Assembly: GCA_963678705.1 (NCBI GenBank) | Contig: OY783205.1 | Location: 12,214,001 to 12,278,000 of the forward strand | Length of the DNA stretch: 64,000 nt | Direction of reading: 5' to 3' | DNA from: Panorpa germanica | Lineage: Eukaryota; Arthropoda; Insecta; Mecoptera; Panorpidae | In this document: piece by piece, positions 1-12,579 of the stretch | Numbering within the stretch: the stretch's first letter is position 1 | How the letters are laid out: each line of letters opens with the position of its first letter | Program-made: the position numbers and the translations under genes | Notes under the pieces: generated by a model | Databases searched by the model: none | What the model was told of the DNA's origin: nothing | Seen by the model: the letters and a program-made list of their open reading frames with translations, nothing else

Positions 1-294
1 TGAAAAATTACATAAAAAATTTAACCACATTTATGTAATTGTTTACTTTTTCGCAGATAAAAAAATTTATATCAATTTATTAAAAAGGTTTGTTAAAAAA
101 ATTCTTATATTAAATGTTAGAAACTATGAGTATTAATAAATTTTGAATTTTTGGAAAATACGCAGATTTCTGCATAAAAGTTTATTAAACTATTCAACGT
201 CATATAGTCAAATAAAGCTTAGTCAAATAAAAATTTAACTTCGGAATGAAAATTAGAATGTTACATTTTGCTAAAATTTTTGTGCTGAAGTAAT

Positions 295-780
295 GAAAGT
301 CTCAAATAATCAAAGAAAGGAATGCAGAAGTGCAGCAATACGAAAAGATGAAGAAGATGAAGGATCGAAATACAATGGAAGACAGTTGTGAACTAAGAGG
401 ATGTCGGATTACCTAAAAACAGGAAAGATATGAAACTAAAATGATAGCCAGATTTAGATAAACTAACCAAGAAAAAGGAAACAGGTATTGGGGAGGAGAT
501 GAAGGGAGAATATGTAGGATGTGTGGAAGGAGGAGACAACGCTGAAGATTTCACTTTAAAAGTAGGTGTGTAGAGGGGGTGGATAACGAACTAGGCGTGG
601 AACTAATATTGCAATGGAAGACCATGGATAGCGGCAGTAGGAAGAAAAAGAAGAGAGAAAGAGAAGAACAGAGAAAGAGAAGAACAGAGGAAGAGAAACA
701 CTGGAAAGGAAAGAAATCATAGAAGGCAGCGACGGAGGAAAAAAGATGGTGAAAAGGGAAGTGAGAAGAAGATTTAATGT
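295..780 (+). mobile_element. LINE 3'-terminal fragment (degenerate)
   Basis: The + strand gives broken reading frames containing RYWGGDEGRICRMCG, followed by Lys/Arg/Glu-rich coding. This looks like the C-terminal CxxC finger and charged tail of the non-LTR retrotransposon family also seen on the - strand at 33.3-34.1 kb. Several stops show that it is dead. It lies just upstream of gene A. The family assignment rests on resemblance to hymenopteran LINE tails and is moderately sure. Confidence 0.5.
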
Positions 781-1084
781 AAAAACCTTATCCTTATAGA
801 TTTACTTAAAATTTGAACAAACAAAAAATATTAGTTCTTGTCTAGAATACATTAAATGAAAAAAATTGAAACACTTGACAGAATAAATCTGCGTTAAAAT
901 GACAGGACTACACACAGACATATAAAATGGTCGGGAGTTGGGGGCACCCCAACTTCATTCAACCTTGAAATAATAATTGATATGTTAAAACATGAAATAT
1001 TCACAATAAAGATCTCATATATTCACAATACAGATTACGTATAACTAGATAAATAATCATAAAATACAAACAAAGGTTATGATG

Positions 1085-1120
1085 TATAAATAGTACTGAC
1101 ACAGTGGTTATTGCACAGAC
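1085..1120 (+). promoter_or_regulatory. Core promoter of gene A: TATA box and initiator
   Basis: TATAAATA occupies 1085-1092 and ACAGAC starts at 1115, 30 nt downstream, which fits a TATA-to-start distance. The ATG of gene A is 42 nt beyond. Genes B and C have the same motifs at the same spacing, which makes a chance match unlikely. The exact transcription start is inferred. Confidence 0.8.
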
Positions 1121-1156
1121 CACCTGTAGTGCTCGGTGCGGGTTGTGTTTTGCATT

Positions 1157-1463
1157 ATGTTAATTCGAGAGCTCCGATTCTCTTTATTGGTGATCAGTAT
1201 ATTAGCAAAAGTCACGCTTGAGGAAAATGCAACAACAGAGCAAATTTTGCATTCTTTTATATCCGATTACAGCATATTAGGAATTGAAGAAAGTTCGACG
1301 ACTGATTATATAGATAACGCATTGTATGTTTATAGCAAAACATATTTTATGAAAGGAAACTACTCTAGAGAGAAACGGAAATCCAGGACTTCAGGAAGGC
1401 ACAAATCGCCACAAGAAATAAAAGAGGAAAATGATTACCTTGTGAGATATCATACGAAATTTG
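1157..1463 (+). CDS. Gene A exon 1: signal peptide, propeptide, furin-type site
   Basis: Residues 1-102 plus one base (phase 1). It ends NDYLVRYHTKF and the donor is GTAAGAA. The propeptide between the signal peptide and REKR is Ser/Thr/acid-rich. The ending YHTKF is nearly identical in all three paralogues. Confidence 0.88.
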
Positions 1464-4400
1464 GTAAGAACGAAAGAAAGAGTAATAAAATTGACATTTC
1501 CATGTGGTTGTTGATTATTAATCTTTGATTCTATAGTTAAAACGCTTTGGGAAGAATAGATTATCGTAACACTTGTAATACTAGTTCCCCTAATTAATAG
1601 TTTGATGCCGGGTTTAATATACAGAAATAATCTTTTCATTTGTGAAATTTAAGTATTAATTATGGTTTTGGTCACATTTATTTTAGTTAAATTATTCATT
1701 TAAATTGATTTGTTTAAATGTAAACAAAAATGTATGACTTAACACTTATGTATAATAATTTTACAAATTTGTTTAATACAACGTTTATTTAATGTTTAGT
1801 CTTATTGTTGTGATAATGATTTATAGTTCCATTTACATTCAATTTCCATTCATTTCCATTTCAAGTTGTAATTCCTTGAGAATAATGGTACTGATATTTC
1901 ATTTTCATAATAATGGATGGAAAGTAGATGAACAAAACTGAACGGATAAATTTCTCAGTACTATCTTTAAAGTTTTTCTAATTTTATTACTGGTGTTTAT
2001 TTGTCGCTATTATCAAAACTTCGCAATGGTTTTTTAAACTGAGAAGTTGTCGGAGGTTAAATTTTGCACACACATTCTTTGTGAATGCGATGCTATATAA
2101 TCGTATGTATAGGTTTACCATAATTTTGAAACTCTAAACCGGGACAATACAAAAAAAATCTTATTCGGACTCCCGTCATTCTTCAATATATAGAAAGAAT
2201 ATTAAAAAATTATTACACACATTTATTTATACTATAATTAACCTGTAAGTAATACTTCTAAGACTTATAGCATCGATCCCGAATTTTCATGAAGACCCGA
2301 AAAAGAATTAGACACTTTTTGCTCTATAACATTTTTTCTGAGAAGTTAAAACTTTGCATATGTTTCTAGCTAATGATTGTCTAGCTACAAATGTTTCTTA
2401 GTTTATTAATTAAAAAATTAAAACAAGGGGTGTTGAAAAACGAGCACTTTATGAAACTTCTAAGTTGAAATTTTAGATTTTGTAATAATTGAGTAACTAA
2501 TGGAAATTAATTCAAATTTTGATTCGGCTTTAATATAAGCTAAATTCAGTACTTAACCTACAAATTGAACAATTCACAAATTTAAATAAAACCTTGGTTG
2601 AACAATGACGCATACGTTTTCAAATTTAAAAATATTTTTAATTTTTTTAATTAATATGACAATTTAAAAATGGAAATTAATGAATCGGGACAAAATGCTA
2701 AGCTGCCGATTACCATCAGCGTAAAACCAGGACAAATCATATTACTATGTATAGTGTACATAACATAGTACACCATACAATAAAAGAAAAATCGTACCAA
2801 CTTTTTCTGAAATCTTTTGATAAAACCATATTGTTAGATAAAATATAGATTATTAACTAAAAAGAGAGGAATTATATATTCTAGGAAAATTCTAAAATTC
2901 TAGGAATATATTATAGGAAAATTATATATTCTAATAATAAAAGCAGATAAATTTGGCTCATTTAATGAAATTGTTCCAGAACATGTGACATGAGGGAGAA
3001 GTCAGAATGCGACGTCAAATAAATTTCGTAGCATAAAGTATATAAAAAAAATTAAAAAAAGGTAGTTGCGTAAAAATTGTATAAATGTTCATGAGGGAAA
3101 ATATGAAAAAAAAATGTGTAGTAAGTTAAAATATTTTTTTTTAAAAAGGGTTACAAATTTCTAAATTTCGTGAGATCTAAAAAAAATAGCAGGAAGTCTG
3201 TGTGACATAATTTATGGAAGGACAATAAAGAAAGTCCAGTAATAAACAAGACCGGTCCGAGAGAAATTTATTTTAGATGCGAGATGATGAGCTATGTTGC
3301 TAAATTACACAGGGTATATATAAAAGACAACAGAAAAAATCAATTGTAACCATTGTACGATAATGCTTTTACAACTAAATAACCGTGGTCGTTAATTTCA
3401 ACACTAGATATAGATTTCTTTTAGTCTACTTTGTACTTACAGTAGCAGAGATACATGTGGTATATACATATATGCATTATTCACGGACCGTTGCATCCAA
3501 CAAAGATATCAAATTAAAAAACTCCGTACCAACAATTTTTTCGTTACTAAGACAATTAGACCATAAACCATTTGTTCATATAAAATTGATCCTCAACCTG
3601 ATATTTACTTTCTTTATAGAAAACGGAGATATATTTAAGCATAGTTTTAATTATGTTATAATAATTGTCAACAGGATAGTTAGCAGATTGCTCATTTAAT
3701 CAGGAATGTTATCAATTCGATGAACGATGTTTTCATAACGGTTTTAGAATAATTAGTCAATCTATGTAACTGCACTATTATTAACATTTATGTTACATAT
3801 ATACGAGTATACATTAACTTTAAACAAGGAATACAATATATAATAAATGTAGTAGTATATAATAATCGTAAAAATATTAAATTATTCTTAACACTTACTT
3901 AACATTCATTTCCTTTTTTTTAATTTTATGGCGTTATATTTTGGTAAAATAATGACTAGGTAAAACTGGAATAATTTCTATAAAACTGTGTTATTAGGTA
4001 TAGATAAAGTTGGCTCTATCAACAAAGTTAATAAAAGTGTAAGAGCGTCTAAACTATCTGTATAAATGTCAATTTCTTTTCTTTTTAATTTATGCATCAT
4101 TATTATATGCATTTTAATTAAATAAAATATTTTTTTAGACAGACACATTTTTTCCTTTAATCTAATACTAACATACACCTTAAACACACTTACGTTGAAG
4201 TAAGGTTTATTTAACACAAACGAGATTATCTTTGATATAAATGATTTTAATTTACTAATATAATGCAAATTGCCCAACAAAAGTTATATATCAACATAAA
4301 TTTATGTTTTCTTGCGTCAATAAAGCATTATAGTGCTATTTAATTGTTAATGCATCAACTAATATAGTAGTAAACGAATGTGAATGTTTCTTGCATTCAT

Positions 4401-7400
4401 TTAATGACAATGTAGCAGGATTATGTTAAACTTCGGTAAATAATAAAACGTAACGTTACATAAACAATATTAATTTACACAATACAGATTGTTTTTTGAA
4501 GATACCTATAAAAACATGCTTATAAAAAATACATTTTTTCATTTATTTTGTACTATACTTGTCGAAAATTCACATCATTCAAATCACAAATTATAAAATA
4601 AAAACAAATTACGAAATTTTATTGCATTGTGACATATATAAATACATAAATATAAACTTATGAGACAGCGGTGCCATAGTAGGAGGTAATAGGACTCAGC
4701 ATCGGAAATAGGCCGCCGTTAAAGAAATTGAAAAAAAACATAAAGTTAGCGTACATCAGTCTGAATATAAAATGCCAATAAAAGTGTTACATTAGTAATA
4801 ATAAATATTGACTTTTACTGTAATAATACATTTCTTAAATATTTTAGCGTTTAAAAATATGGACAAACAAGGATATAAAATGAAATATAATAAAAGTGAA
4901 AATGTGTATTATGGTCCTGGGGATTGGAATCAGCAAGAATCTACAACAGATGATTTACCTCAGACAACATTTTCAACACTACCGCCTATACCTACTACTC
5001 ATCCTACTCATCCAACTCATCCTACACATCCAACTCATCCTACACACCCAACTCATCCTACACATCCAACTCATCCTACACATCCAACTCATCCTACACA
5101 TCCAACTCATCCTACACACCCAACTCATCCTACTCATCATCCTACACACCCAACTCATCCTACACATCCAACTCATCCTTCACATCCAACTCATCCTACA
5201 CATCCAACTCATCCTACACATCCAACTCGTCCTCCACATCCAACTCATCCTACACATCCAACTCGCCCAACACAACCAACCCGTCCTACACAGCCAACAC
5301 ATCCACATCATCCTACGAATCCAACTCGTACTCCACATCCAACTCATCCTACACATCCAACTCATCATCCTACACATCCAACTCATCCTACACATCCAAC
5401 TCATCATCCTACACATCCAACTCATCCTACACATCCAACTCGTCCTCCACATCCAACCCATCCTCCACATCCAACTCATCATCCTACACATCCAACCCAT
5501 CCTCCACATCCAACTCTTCATCCTACACATACAACTCATCCTACACATCCAACGCATCCTCCGCATACAACTCGTCCAACACAACCAACTCGTCCTACAT
5601 ATCCAACTCGTACAACACAACCAACTCGTCCTACACATCCACCTCATCCTACTCATCCAACTCATCCTCCACATCCAACTCATCCTACACATCCTACTCA
5701 TCATCCTACACATCCAACTCATCCTACACATCCAACTCATCCTCCACATCCAACTCATCATCCTACACATCCAACTCATCCTACACATCCAACTGGTCCA
5801 CAATTTTCTAGCACAGAAGAAGGCGAAATAGGTATGTAGTAGTATTACTGTATAAATAGAATATATTTTGAACGCAGTGTTCAAATTTATAAAGATTTGT
5901 TGTATGAGTATATCCCAATTCTTTTAATAATACTCTTAAATTCATTAAGTTATAAAAATCCCATTAATTAAAAAAAAAAAATTGTCATAAGCACAATTCG
6001 TATTTAAATACTACTCAATATGCCAAGAAAATAAGCAAGATGTGTACAGATTACATTCTAATACAATCTTACTACCATTTCAAATATAACCTTTTAAATC
6101 TAAAATTCACAAATTTAATTAAAATAAATTAATTTCAGGCGAATATGACCATGTTGTTGAAATCGGCTCAAAATCTAAAATAAAAAAAAAATTCAAATTC
6201 AGCTATTTACAATTTAAATTCTACTAGGAAATCAAATTTGCAAGCAATATGTTTAATTTATAGAGCAAAAGGTTGAATTTAAAGTTCAAACGATTGAATT
6301 AAAAGTTAAAAACATTGTATTTGAAATGCTAAGACCATTGTATAATATGAGTATTATGTATTTCAAATACTAGATCTAGGAATTAAAAGTTTCTTAAATT
6401 ATTAAAGATTAACAAAAATTAAGCATAACAAATTAAAAAAAATCATTCCTCTACGTCATGTATCAATTTAACCTCTTTTCCTTTGTGAATTATCATCCCT
6501 TTTATACAATACAGTGGAAAGTATAAAGGGTAAAGGTATAAATTATAAAAATTTAAAATATAAGTTCACAAGCCTATATATGTCTTACACACAGAACTTA
6601 ATATGCAATTATTGTCTATATTAGTTTTAAATTTTAGTTTTGTTTTGAAAGTTCTAAGTATGCATGCGTCGTGCGTCAGTAAAATAATTTAATTAATTTT
6701 AATTATTATCTTTATTTAACATATTATTTGATTATATTATTTTTTTTTTATTAATAATTCACGGGCTTCTTAATACCACGGTCCTTTTTTCGCCCTTTTT
6801 ACTTCATTTTAAATTACATTTAATTTAATGATTTTCTGTTTCCTTATTTTTCACAAGCTGCATCTTCATGTTACTTATGACAGATTGTTAACCCAAATTG
6901 GTCGTCCAAAAATATCACTTTACTGTCGAGTATTATGTTTTAGTATTAGAAAGTATGAGTATACATACGTCCAAAACTAAAACATAAAAGTAAAAATAAA
7001 ATTAAAAGTAAAACATGCATCAAATGATTATGTATATTGTTAAATTAAAAGAAAACGTTAAGTGGAAATATGTTTTTTTTAAATTTATTTTGGCTTTAGC
7101 TTTTTCAGTCTTCTTGCCTAACTATGATTCAGTTATAATTGAGATGATTTGAATTATTGTTAACAAGTCCCAATCACTAATATACTCGTATCATAAATGT
7201 AGATCTAACAAAATGCTGGGACGCAGAAGGACGTTGGCTTCTAGAAAATGACATCATTTCTGTAAAGGGTCAATGTCGAACAGACATTTGTCGTGGAAAC
7301 GACAAATGGGAATTATATCACAGGTAATTGTGTAGAAGTAATAAAACATTTAATACCAATTAAGAGGCTAGTTTTCTAATATGCATTAATATTATAAAGA

Positions 7401-8356
7401 CACGGTACAATAACCTATTACATAATCAATAAATATCGAGAAAAAAATCCTAACCTAATATTGAGCGTCGAAAAAAAGAATTATGCACCAATGTTAATTT
7501 TCGGTTAATTAGAAAGTGAACAACTAAAATTTGGCGTTAATTTTTTTTCAAAAACTACTCTCCGATTCTTCGAAAATTGGCACGTATTTAACATACTTTT
7601 TTTAAAGTCATGTAAAAAAATGTATATTCTTATATTGGGTTTCTCAACAAGAACTTTGTTTTTTAAAACAAAATAAAGCAAGGCATTTAGATGAAAATGA
7701 TTCAAATTTTTATTGTTTTAGAAAGAGTAAGGTTTGGCAATTATGAATGAAAAATGATATCGGTCAAATGTCCACCACACCCACGCTGACAGATGTCGAT
7801 GCTTTTACGAAAATTCATTTTGCCAAAATGGTGGGTCTATTTCGTAAATCGCGTCATGGAGTTTGAGTTTGAAGACAGCAATCGATTCGATTGGCTCCGA
7901 ATATACTCTATCCTTAAAATAACCCCACAAAAAATAATCTTAATAAAATGGTGTTAAATCACATGATCGGGCATGATCACATATATTATGAAGGAGATAA
8001 TTCTATTTTCTTCTTTAGAAATATGCTTATTGCTGTTATTTATCCTTTACGTTTTCAGGCTCATATAGCAAATATAACGCAATGTTAAAATGAATGTTTC
8101 TTTTAACAGTTGTGAACTACCTTGCGAAATAGATTACTCAAAGGATTTTCCAGAATGTTGTTCATGTCCAGCATCATTAGCACTTCCGCGGACTTCAAAT
8201 AGACCAGGTCTTCAGTTAGTGATACCACCAATAAATCTGAATTATACACAGCAAGGGCATCGCTTTAAAGGACATACTAACCATGTCCATGGTCCGCATC
8301 ATAAATATAATAAACCAAAGAGGAGAAAAGTACGCCGTTCTCCTCACAGTGACTAA
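1157..8356 (+). CDS. Gene A: secreted SVWC-domain protein with a Thr-His-Pro repeat (4 exons, 552 aa)
   Basis: The CDS joins 1157-1463, 4848-5831, 7203-7323 and 8110-8356; every intron is GT-AG and the total is 553 codons with stop. Residues 1-20 are a signal peptide (core FSLLVISIL), followed by ENATT (N-glycosylation), a furin-type site REKR (71-74) and a basic stretch. The module YHTKFAFKNMDKQGYK...KYNKSENVYYG spans the exon 1/2 junction. About 265 residues of HPT repeats follow. An 8-Cys SVWC domain (Cys 435, 455, 460, 472, 476, 487, 488, 490; EIDYSKDFPECCSC) spans exons 3 and 4. The tail is His/Lys-rich (NHVHGPHHKY). The start was chosen because ATG 1157 aligns with the starts of genes B and C (MLIRE, MLNRE, MSMRE); the upstream in-frame codons carry no ATG. 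SVWC proteins include the antiviral/immune Vago family, but this architecture with a long His-rich repeat is unfamiliar and its function is unknown. Extracellular release after furin cleavage is inferred. Confidence 0.88.
1464..4847 (+). other. Gene A intron 1 (3.4 kb), no gene seen
   Basis: AT-rich intron with GT at 1464 and AG at 4846-4847. The reading frames in it are short and have no recognisable protein features. I see no clear transposon ends. Confidence 0.75.
4848..5831 (+). CDS. Gene A exon 2: conserved module plus Thr-His-Pro repeat
   Basis: Acceptor ATTTTAG at 4841-4847; donor G|GTATGT after 5831, phase 1. It starts with AFKNMDKQGYK and VYYGPGDW, has a short Thr/Ser linker, then the uninterrupted HPT-type repeat, and closes with FSSTEEGEI. 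The whole exon stays open in frame despite the repeat. Confidence 0.88.
4996..5794 (+). repeat. Coding minisatellite (9/18-bp units) encoding Thr-His-Pro
   Basis: Tandem 9-bp and 18-bp units of the type CATCCAACTCATCCTACA run for about 800 bp, encoding (HPT)n with occasional HHPT, RPT, QPT and PPHPT variants. The period is a multiple of three and the unit contains no stop in several frames, so long antisense and shifted open frames appear here as by-products. Confidence 0.95.
6110..6200 (+). repeat. Short A-tailed interspersed repeat, copy 1
   Basis: It carries TTAATTTCAGGCGAATATG, then ACCATGTTGTTG and an A-rich tail. Near-identical sequence occurs at about 48,412-48,497 (+) and 52,372-52,445 (-). 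The A-rich end suggests a retroposed short element or the 3' end of a LINE. It lies in intron 2 of gene A. Confidence 0.65.
7203..7323 (+). CDS. Gene A exon 3: first half of the SVWC domain
   Basis: Acceptor AAATGTAG before 7203, donor CAG|GTAATT after 7323 (phase 1 in, phase 2 out). It encodes KCWDAEGRWLLENDIISVKG (a 20-residue run), then the second and third Cys (GQC, TDIC). It matches exon 3 of gene C in length to within one codon. Confidence 0.88.
7640..7990 (-). pseudogene. mariner/IS630-type transposase C-terminal fragment
   Basis: Read on the - strand with frame changes, it gives FFLWGYFKDRVYSEPIESI, then DAIYEIDPPFWQ and FRKSIDICQRGCGGHLTDI. This is the typical C-terminus of insect mariner-like transposases (third catalytic Asp region, then the FRKR/C.GGHL.DI end). 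Stops and frameshifts make it non-functional. It sits in intron 3 of gene A. Confidence 0.75.
8110..8356 (+). CDS. Gene A exon 4: second half of SVWC domain and His-rich tail
   Basis: Acceptor TTTTAACAG before 8110. It encodes SCELPCEIDYSKDFPECCSC, closing the eight-Cys domain, then a linker and the tail GHTNHVHGPHHKYNKPKRRK, and stops at 8354-8356. The spacing DYSKxFPxCCxC is the classic SVWC signature. Confidence 0.88.
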
Positions 8357-8893
8357 ATGGTGTCAACTGTACTTCAAAATGGAAAATCTACCACTTCGAT
8401 AACGCAAAACGAAAGAAACAGGTATACTACACCTACAGTAAGTCTGTAACTGGGTTTTCATTTGAAGAAGTTACTTACTCAGCCAGAAAAATGCATTCTT
8501 AAGCTATTTAGGTTTGTGAAGTATCTGCAAATTCTGACTGACTAATAGACATACTGCAACAAGTCACACAAAATTTAGTTTTAACATATCGGCTTATCTT
8601 TGTTATAATAAGATTATTTTTATTAATATTCTATATTTTCATTTTTATTATTATTGTATTTATACAAAACAATATAATATTAACCTCTCAATTTAGCTAT
8701 ACGAGAATAATTATTAACACATTAAGAAGAATTTGAATTTACGACTTGTATGGTACAAAACAACAATCTGCAGTTCAACATTTTTCTACAATATTTATAT
8801 ATATATTTCGCTGATACTCATTTTGTTACAACAATATAATATATTGTATGAGCAGAGACAGGAAACAAAACACAAAGTCATGTGTTCGATTGT

Positions 8894-8899
8894 AATAAA
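8894..8899 (+). terminator. Candidate polyadenylation signal of gene A
   Basis: AATAAA about 540 bp after the stop of gene A. It is a candidate only: in AT-rich DNA this hexamer is frequent, and earlier variants are possible. Confidence 0.35.
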
Positions 8900-10479
8900 T
8901 ACCAACTGAACAGATATGCAACATTTACATTACATTTTATTTATGTAAACATTTTACATAACTTAATTTAAGGATAATTTATGTTGAGGTTAAATTGGAG
9001 TGCCTTCAGTAACTATAAACCACAAAAACTTAGTAACTAACTAAATAATAAGTAACTTATATGTAAGATCTCAGCTTAAATGCTTATATTTTTTATAAAT
9101 TTTATAATTTTAATTATAATTCTATTTAATTATTAAAAGTCAAAATAGTCTTATCCTTACGTTATTCGTTTAACGCCACCAAATACGACAGATATGGATA
9201 AAATACTCGTAGATATGATTAAAATATATAGTACTATAAGATGATTCAAACTTTTCCAGTCTTTCCTATGAATTGTCTCTAGAGTGTAAAAAAAAGCACA
9301 CCAGTGTCAGGAAATCGGTTTTATTAATAAGAGGAATCGGTTTTATTAACAAGAGAAGGCGTACTACATCCCAGTCATGAGAAAACATTTCTTTCTTAGA
9401 TTCGATAAGATATTAAAAGGAATACCAGATATTTCAGAACTAAATGGTTGTGTTGTCTTGCGCTATTAGCAGATATTACCAAACATCTTTACTTAATCCA
9501 ATCCGCTTACTACATTCAATACAGCAATATAGCTGCGGAAGTTTGGGGACCTCTGATGTACATAGATCATATTACTAAACGAACTCTCATCAAAAAAAAA
9601 ACAAAATGGAATTATTTCATTGTTAGTGAATGTGTAGTTGGTAGAATATATTTTATAAATCTTCTTAGAGATAGATATTTCTGAACGTAGTTTATTATAG
9701 TATCAACCAAAAAATTATATATCAGATTAAAATCTAAAATTCTATAAGACTTAGTTTTACTGTCTCATTATACGAGTATAGGCAATATATGTATTTGCAT
9801 TAGCAAAACAGTACAACAGTGCTTCAAATTGCCAACTACTTCTTAATTAGTAAGAATATTATAAGAGATATTATTAAATAAAAGTTGTAATAGAAGTAAA
9901 TGGAAATTTAAGGTACATTTGAAGTCACTTTTAAAGTCTCCGTGCATTCTTTTGCAAAAGTAAAGTATGAATACCAAGTAAAGTATTAAAGTGTAATATT
10001 TCCGTAAGTTGCAAAACGTTTCCTTCTGTAAAAGCAAGTTTAATAATTTAAATTTATGAAAATATGTACATATTTTTTTAAATTTCAAAATATCTAATAA
10101 ATGAAACAAAAAGGACATCATTTAACTATATTTGAGATGGGTAAAATGGTTATAGGTTATCTCACAAAACATTTTACTGTTGAATTATGTAATATTTACA
10201 TTTTACGTTTAGCGGAAGATTTAGAAGGAAATTTACGTTTAAATGTGATATAAACAACATTTTAATAAAGTAATATCTGATTATCAAAAATTTAAAAAAA
10301 TGTTTTAATTTCACATATCTTATCAATTCAATCTTTTCAATTTCAATGTTTGAATGTATTACATGTATTTATTTAATGCGTACCGTTAGGCTTTACATTC
10401 TTCCAATATTAAACCTTTAATTACATTTCGTTGATTGGCTTAAACCTAAACTATTAAAACCTAAAACTACTGCCATCAC
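8900..10479. other. Intergenic AT-rich stretch, no gene seen
   Basis: Between gene A and the first transposon block. Short open frames (for example at 9448-9684) show no signal peptide, motif or family resemblance. No clear repeat boundaries were found. Confidence 0.6.
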
Positions 10480-10870
10480 TTCCTTTTCATCTCCGGGTTA
10501 CCTTTTCTGTCCACTCCTTAACCATTTTCAACTACATGATTTACTCCCTTTTCTTCTTTCTTCTTTCTGTTTCTCTGAACCTACGCCATCTTCGTTCCTT
10601 CTTGCCTTCTCTTTGCAGATCGTCTATCTCACTGTATGTCTCTTGATTTATTTTCGCCATCCTTTTTTGTTATTGTATCTCTCTGCTTCTTTCTCAAATT
10701 CTCTTCCACACTTTTTCTTTCTCCTCTCCTTCTCGCCTCTTCCACTGCAATTCCATTGCTTTCGTTGTACTTTTTCCTCATTTTTGTTACCTTTTTAAAG
10801 CCCTCTTTCTTAAGCTCTTCCCGTATTATGCACAATACCTCATTATTGTCTGCCTTGCTAATTTTCTGAA
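10480..10870 (-). mobile_element. LINE fragment (Lys/Glu-rich coding remnant)
   Basis: The - strand encodes a highly charged segment with EEARRRGERKSVEENLRKKQ followed by RDTITKKDGE. This resembles the charged C-terminal region of the same LINE family seen at 295-780 and 33.3-34.1 kb. The + strand is therefore strongly pyrimidine-rich, and the open frames on that strand are by-products. Confidence 0.55.
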
Positions 10871-11689
10871 CATATCTTACTGCTCTTGTCCCTTATATAT
10901 ACACTATGTTTATATATTAGAGTGGCACTTATTTTCATTCAGTTAATTTTTTTTTTGCGGCACCCTCCCATTTGGTGCCAATGCCTAAAAATAAGATCTG
11001 TGTAACATTTTAGGTCACGGATAACGGGAAAACGTGCTCCAAGAGCCTTGAAAATTGAAAAATCGCAGATTTTTCTTTTAAAATTCTTATATCATGAGAA
11101 ATATTAATTTTATGCAAAAACTTATTACGCAAAAGTTGTAGATCTAATAAAAATACATATATAATCATCTATTACTTTTTCTCGTACGACTAACAATTTT
11201 CAAGAAATACGTGTAAATCAGTTCGTTTACTATAAATCCACGAGAATCGAAAAATCACAAAATCACAAAATAAAAATCGATTTTATTTATTTATTTACAA
11301 AATATTTATTATACACAGAAAAGTGTTTTACAAAAGTTGTAGATCTATTAAAAATGCATATATTATCCTCTATCACTTTTTTTGTACACCTAGCAGTTTC
11401 CGCGATAACGATGAAAATCAACTCTTTCTTCTAAATATTTTGACGCTGAGAAAGTCGACTTCTTATAGCCTGGAAATTTTCGGCGATAATCAGTTACAAC
11501 CTGAAGTACATACTGTTTCTGTTGTTCGTTTATCGTAAATTTTTATTATAATCTTCCATGAGCTTAACCCATCTCTCGGCCGAATCATTTTATATAACCC
11601 TTTATATTATATAGACATTTTATATAGACCTTTTATATAACTTTCATTTTTATGCCACACTGATAGTTCTGTCATAAGGACTTCATCAT

Positions 11690-11944
11690 TCAAGTCAAAT
11701 CTTTTGAAAAATTCTCTAGTTCAGAAGAAACGAATTTTTCAATTCCATCGGAATTGAATTCCGGAATTTCATCTATTAGTACCGGTATTCGCTTCTCATT
11801 TGTTACTGATAAATCAGTTTCGCGATTCAAAGCATTGACCATTGTCATTTTGGAATCAAATGAAAAATTTGGATTAATAATAGCTAAAGCAACAAGTTCA
11901 GGGCTTAAATACCATAAATGATTGTTAAATTTTTGTAAAGCCAC
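11690..11944 (-). pseudogene. Remnant element-borne coding frame
   Basis: Contains NNHLWYLSPELVALAIINPN (a 20-residue run). It is inside the long-TIR element and is followed on the same strand by broken sequence, so it is probably part of a decayed transposon protein. No catalytic motif is visible. Confidence 0.4.
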
Positions 11945-12207
11945 ATGTGAGATATCACGATCGATAGTTTGAGATTGAAAAATTTCGAAAGAACCCTAAA
12001 ATTCTGATACGGTGCACACACTCACAAGAAAATACAAATATCACAAATTGCACTTTGTTCTAGTTCTAATAATTCAAATTCATAACGAAACAGAAAGCCA
12101 GCCACCTCGCATGATGGAAAGACCCAGGAACACGGAAAGATATTTCACGAGATGATGTTTTGCCAAGGAAAATAGTTGTTGATTCTAAAAGTTCCTTATA
12201 ATCCTCT

Positions 12208-12579
12208 CTAGGCTGCTGCTCGTACAAAGTCAAAAATGTGAGATATATCGCTCCGATTCAAATGCCTCATGACCTTTACCACAGTTGAACCTGTTTTTTC
12301 CGTCTTTTTATCGAAAACGCTTCTAAGGATAATTTCGTATATGTGATGTTTATATGCAAAAAATTTGTAGTAAACCGCATGCACCTCTAAAACTTCCAGT
12401 ATTCGTAGCTGTTGTGTCGAAAATGAGTCCTTTAATATAATTTTGAATTCCCCACTCAGCGAAAGTTTTACAAACAACAGATGCCTGCTGTCTTCCAGTT
12501 CCGGATTGTAATACTGGCACTCCAAGCAGTTGTTCAGAAGTCTATCGATGCCCTCTTTTCCTGTTAACGCTGGAAGCAA
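12208..12579 (-). pseudogene. Second remnant coding frame of the long-TIR element
   Basis: A 123-codon frame with KEGIDRLLNNCLECQYYNPE near the start and FDFVRAAA at the end. Part of the same DNA recurs at 22,825-23,200, which shows that it belongs to a dispersed element rather than a host gene. Confidence 0.45.

Noticed and set aside
1391-1639. Antisense frame over gene A exon 1
   Set aside because: Lies opposite a well-supported exon and shows no features of its own.
4996-5794. CRISPR-like array
   Set aside because: The repeats have no unique spacers, are in frame and coding, and the genome is an insect's.
4896-5831. Long shifted and antisense open frames (311 aa LILHIQ-type; 234 aa and 65 aa SWMCRM-type) over the gene A repeat
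   Set aside because: They are by-products of a stop-free repeat with a period divisible by three; only the frame with the conserved module and correct splice phases is supported.
10613-10869. Ser/Phe/Leu-rich + frames
   Set aside because: They are the antisense of a charged LINE fragment on the - strand.
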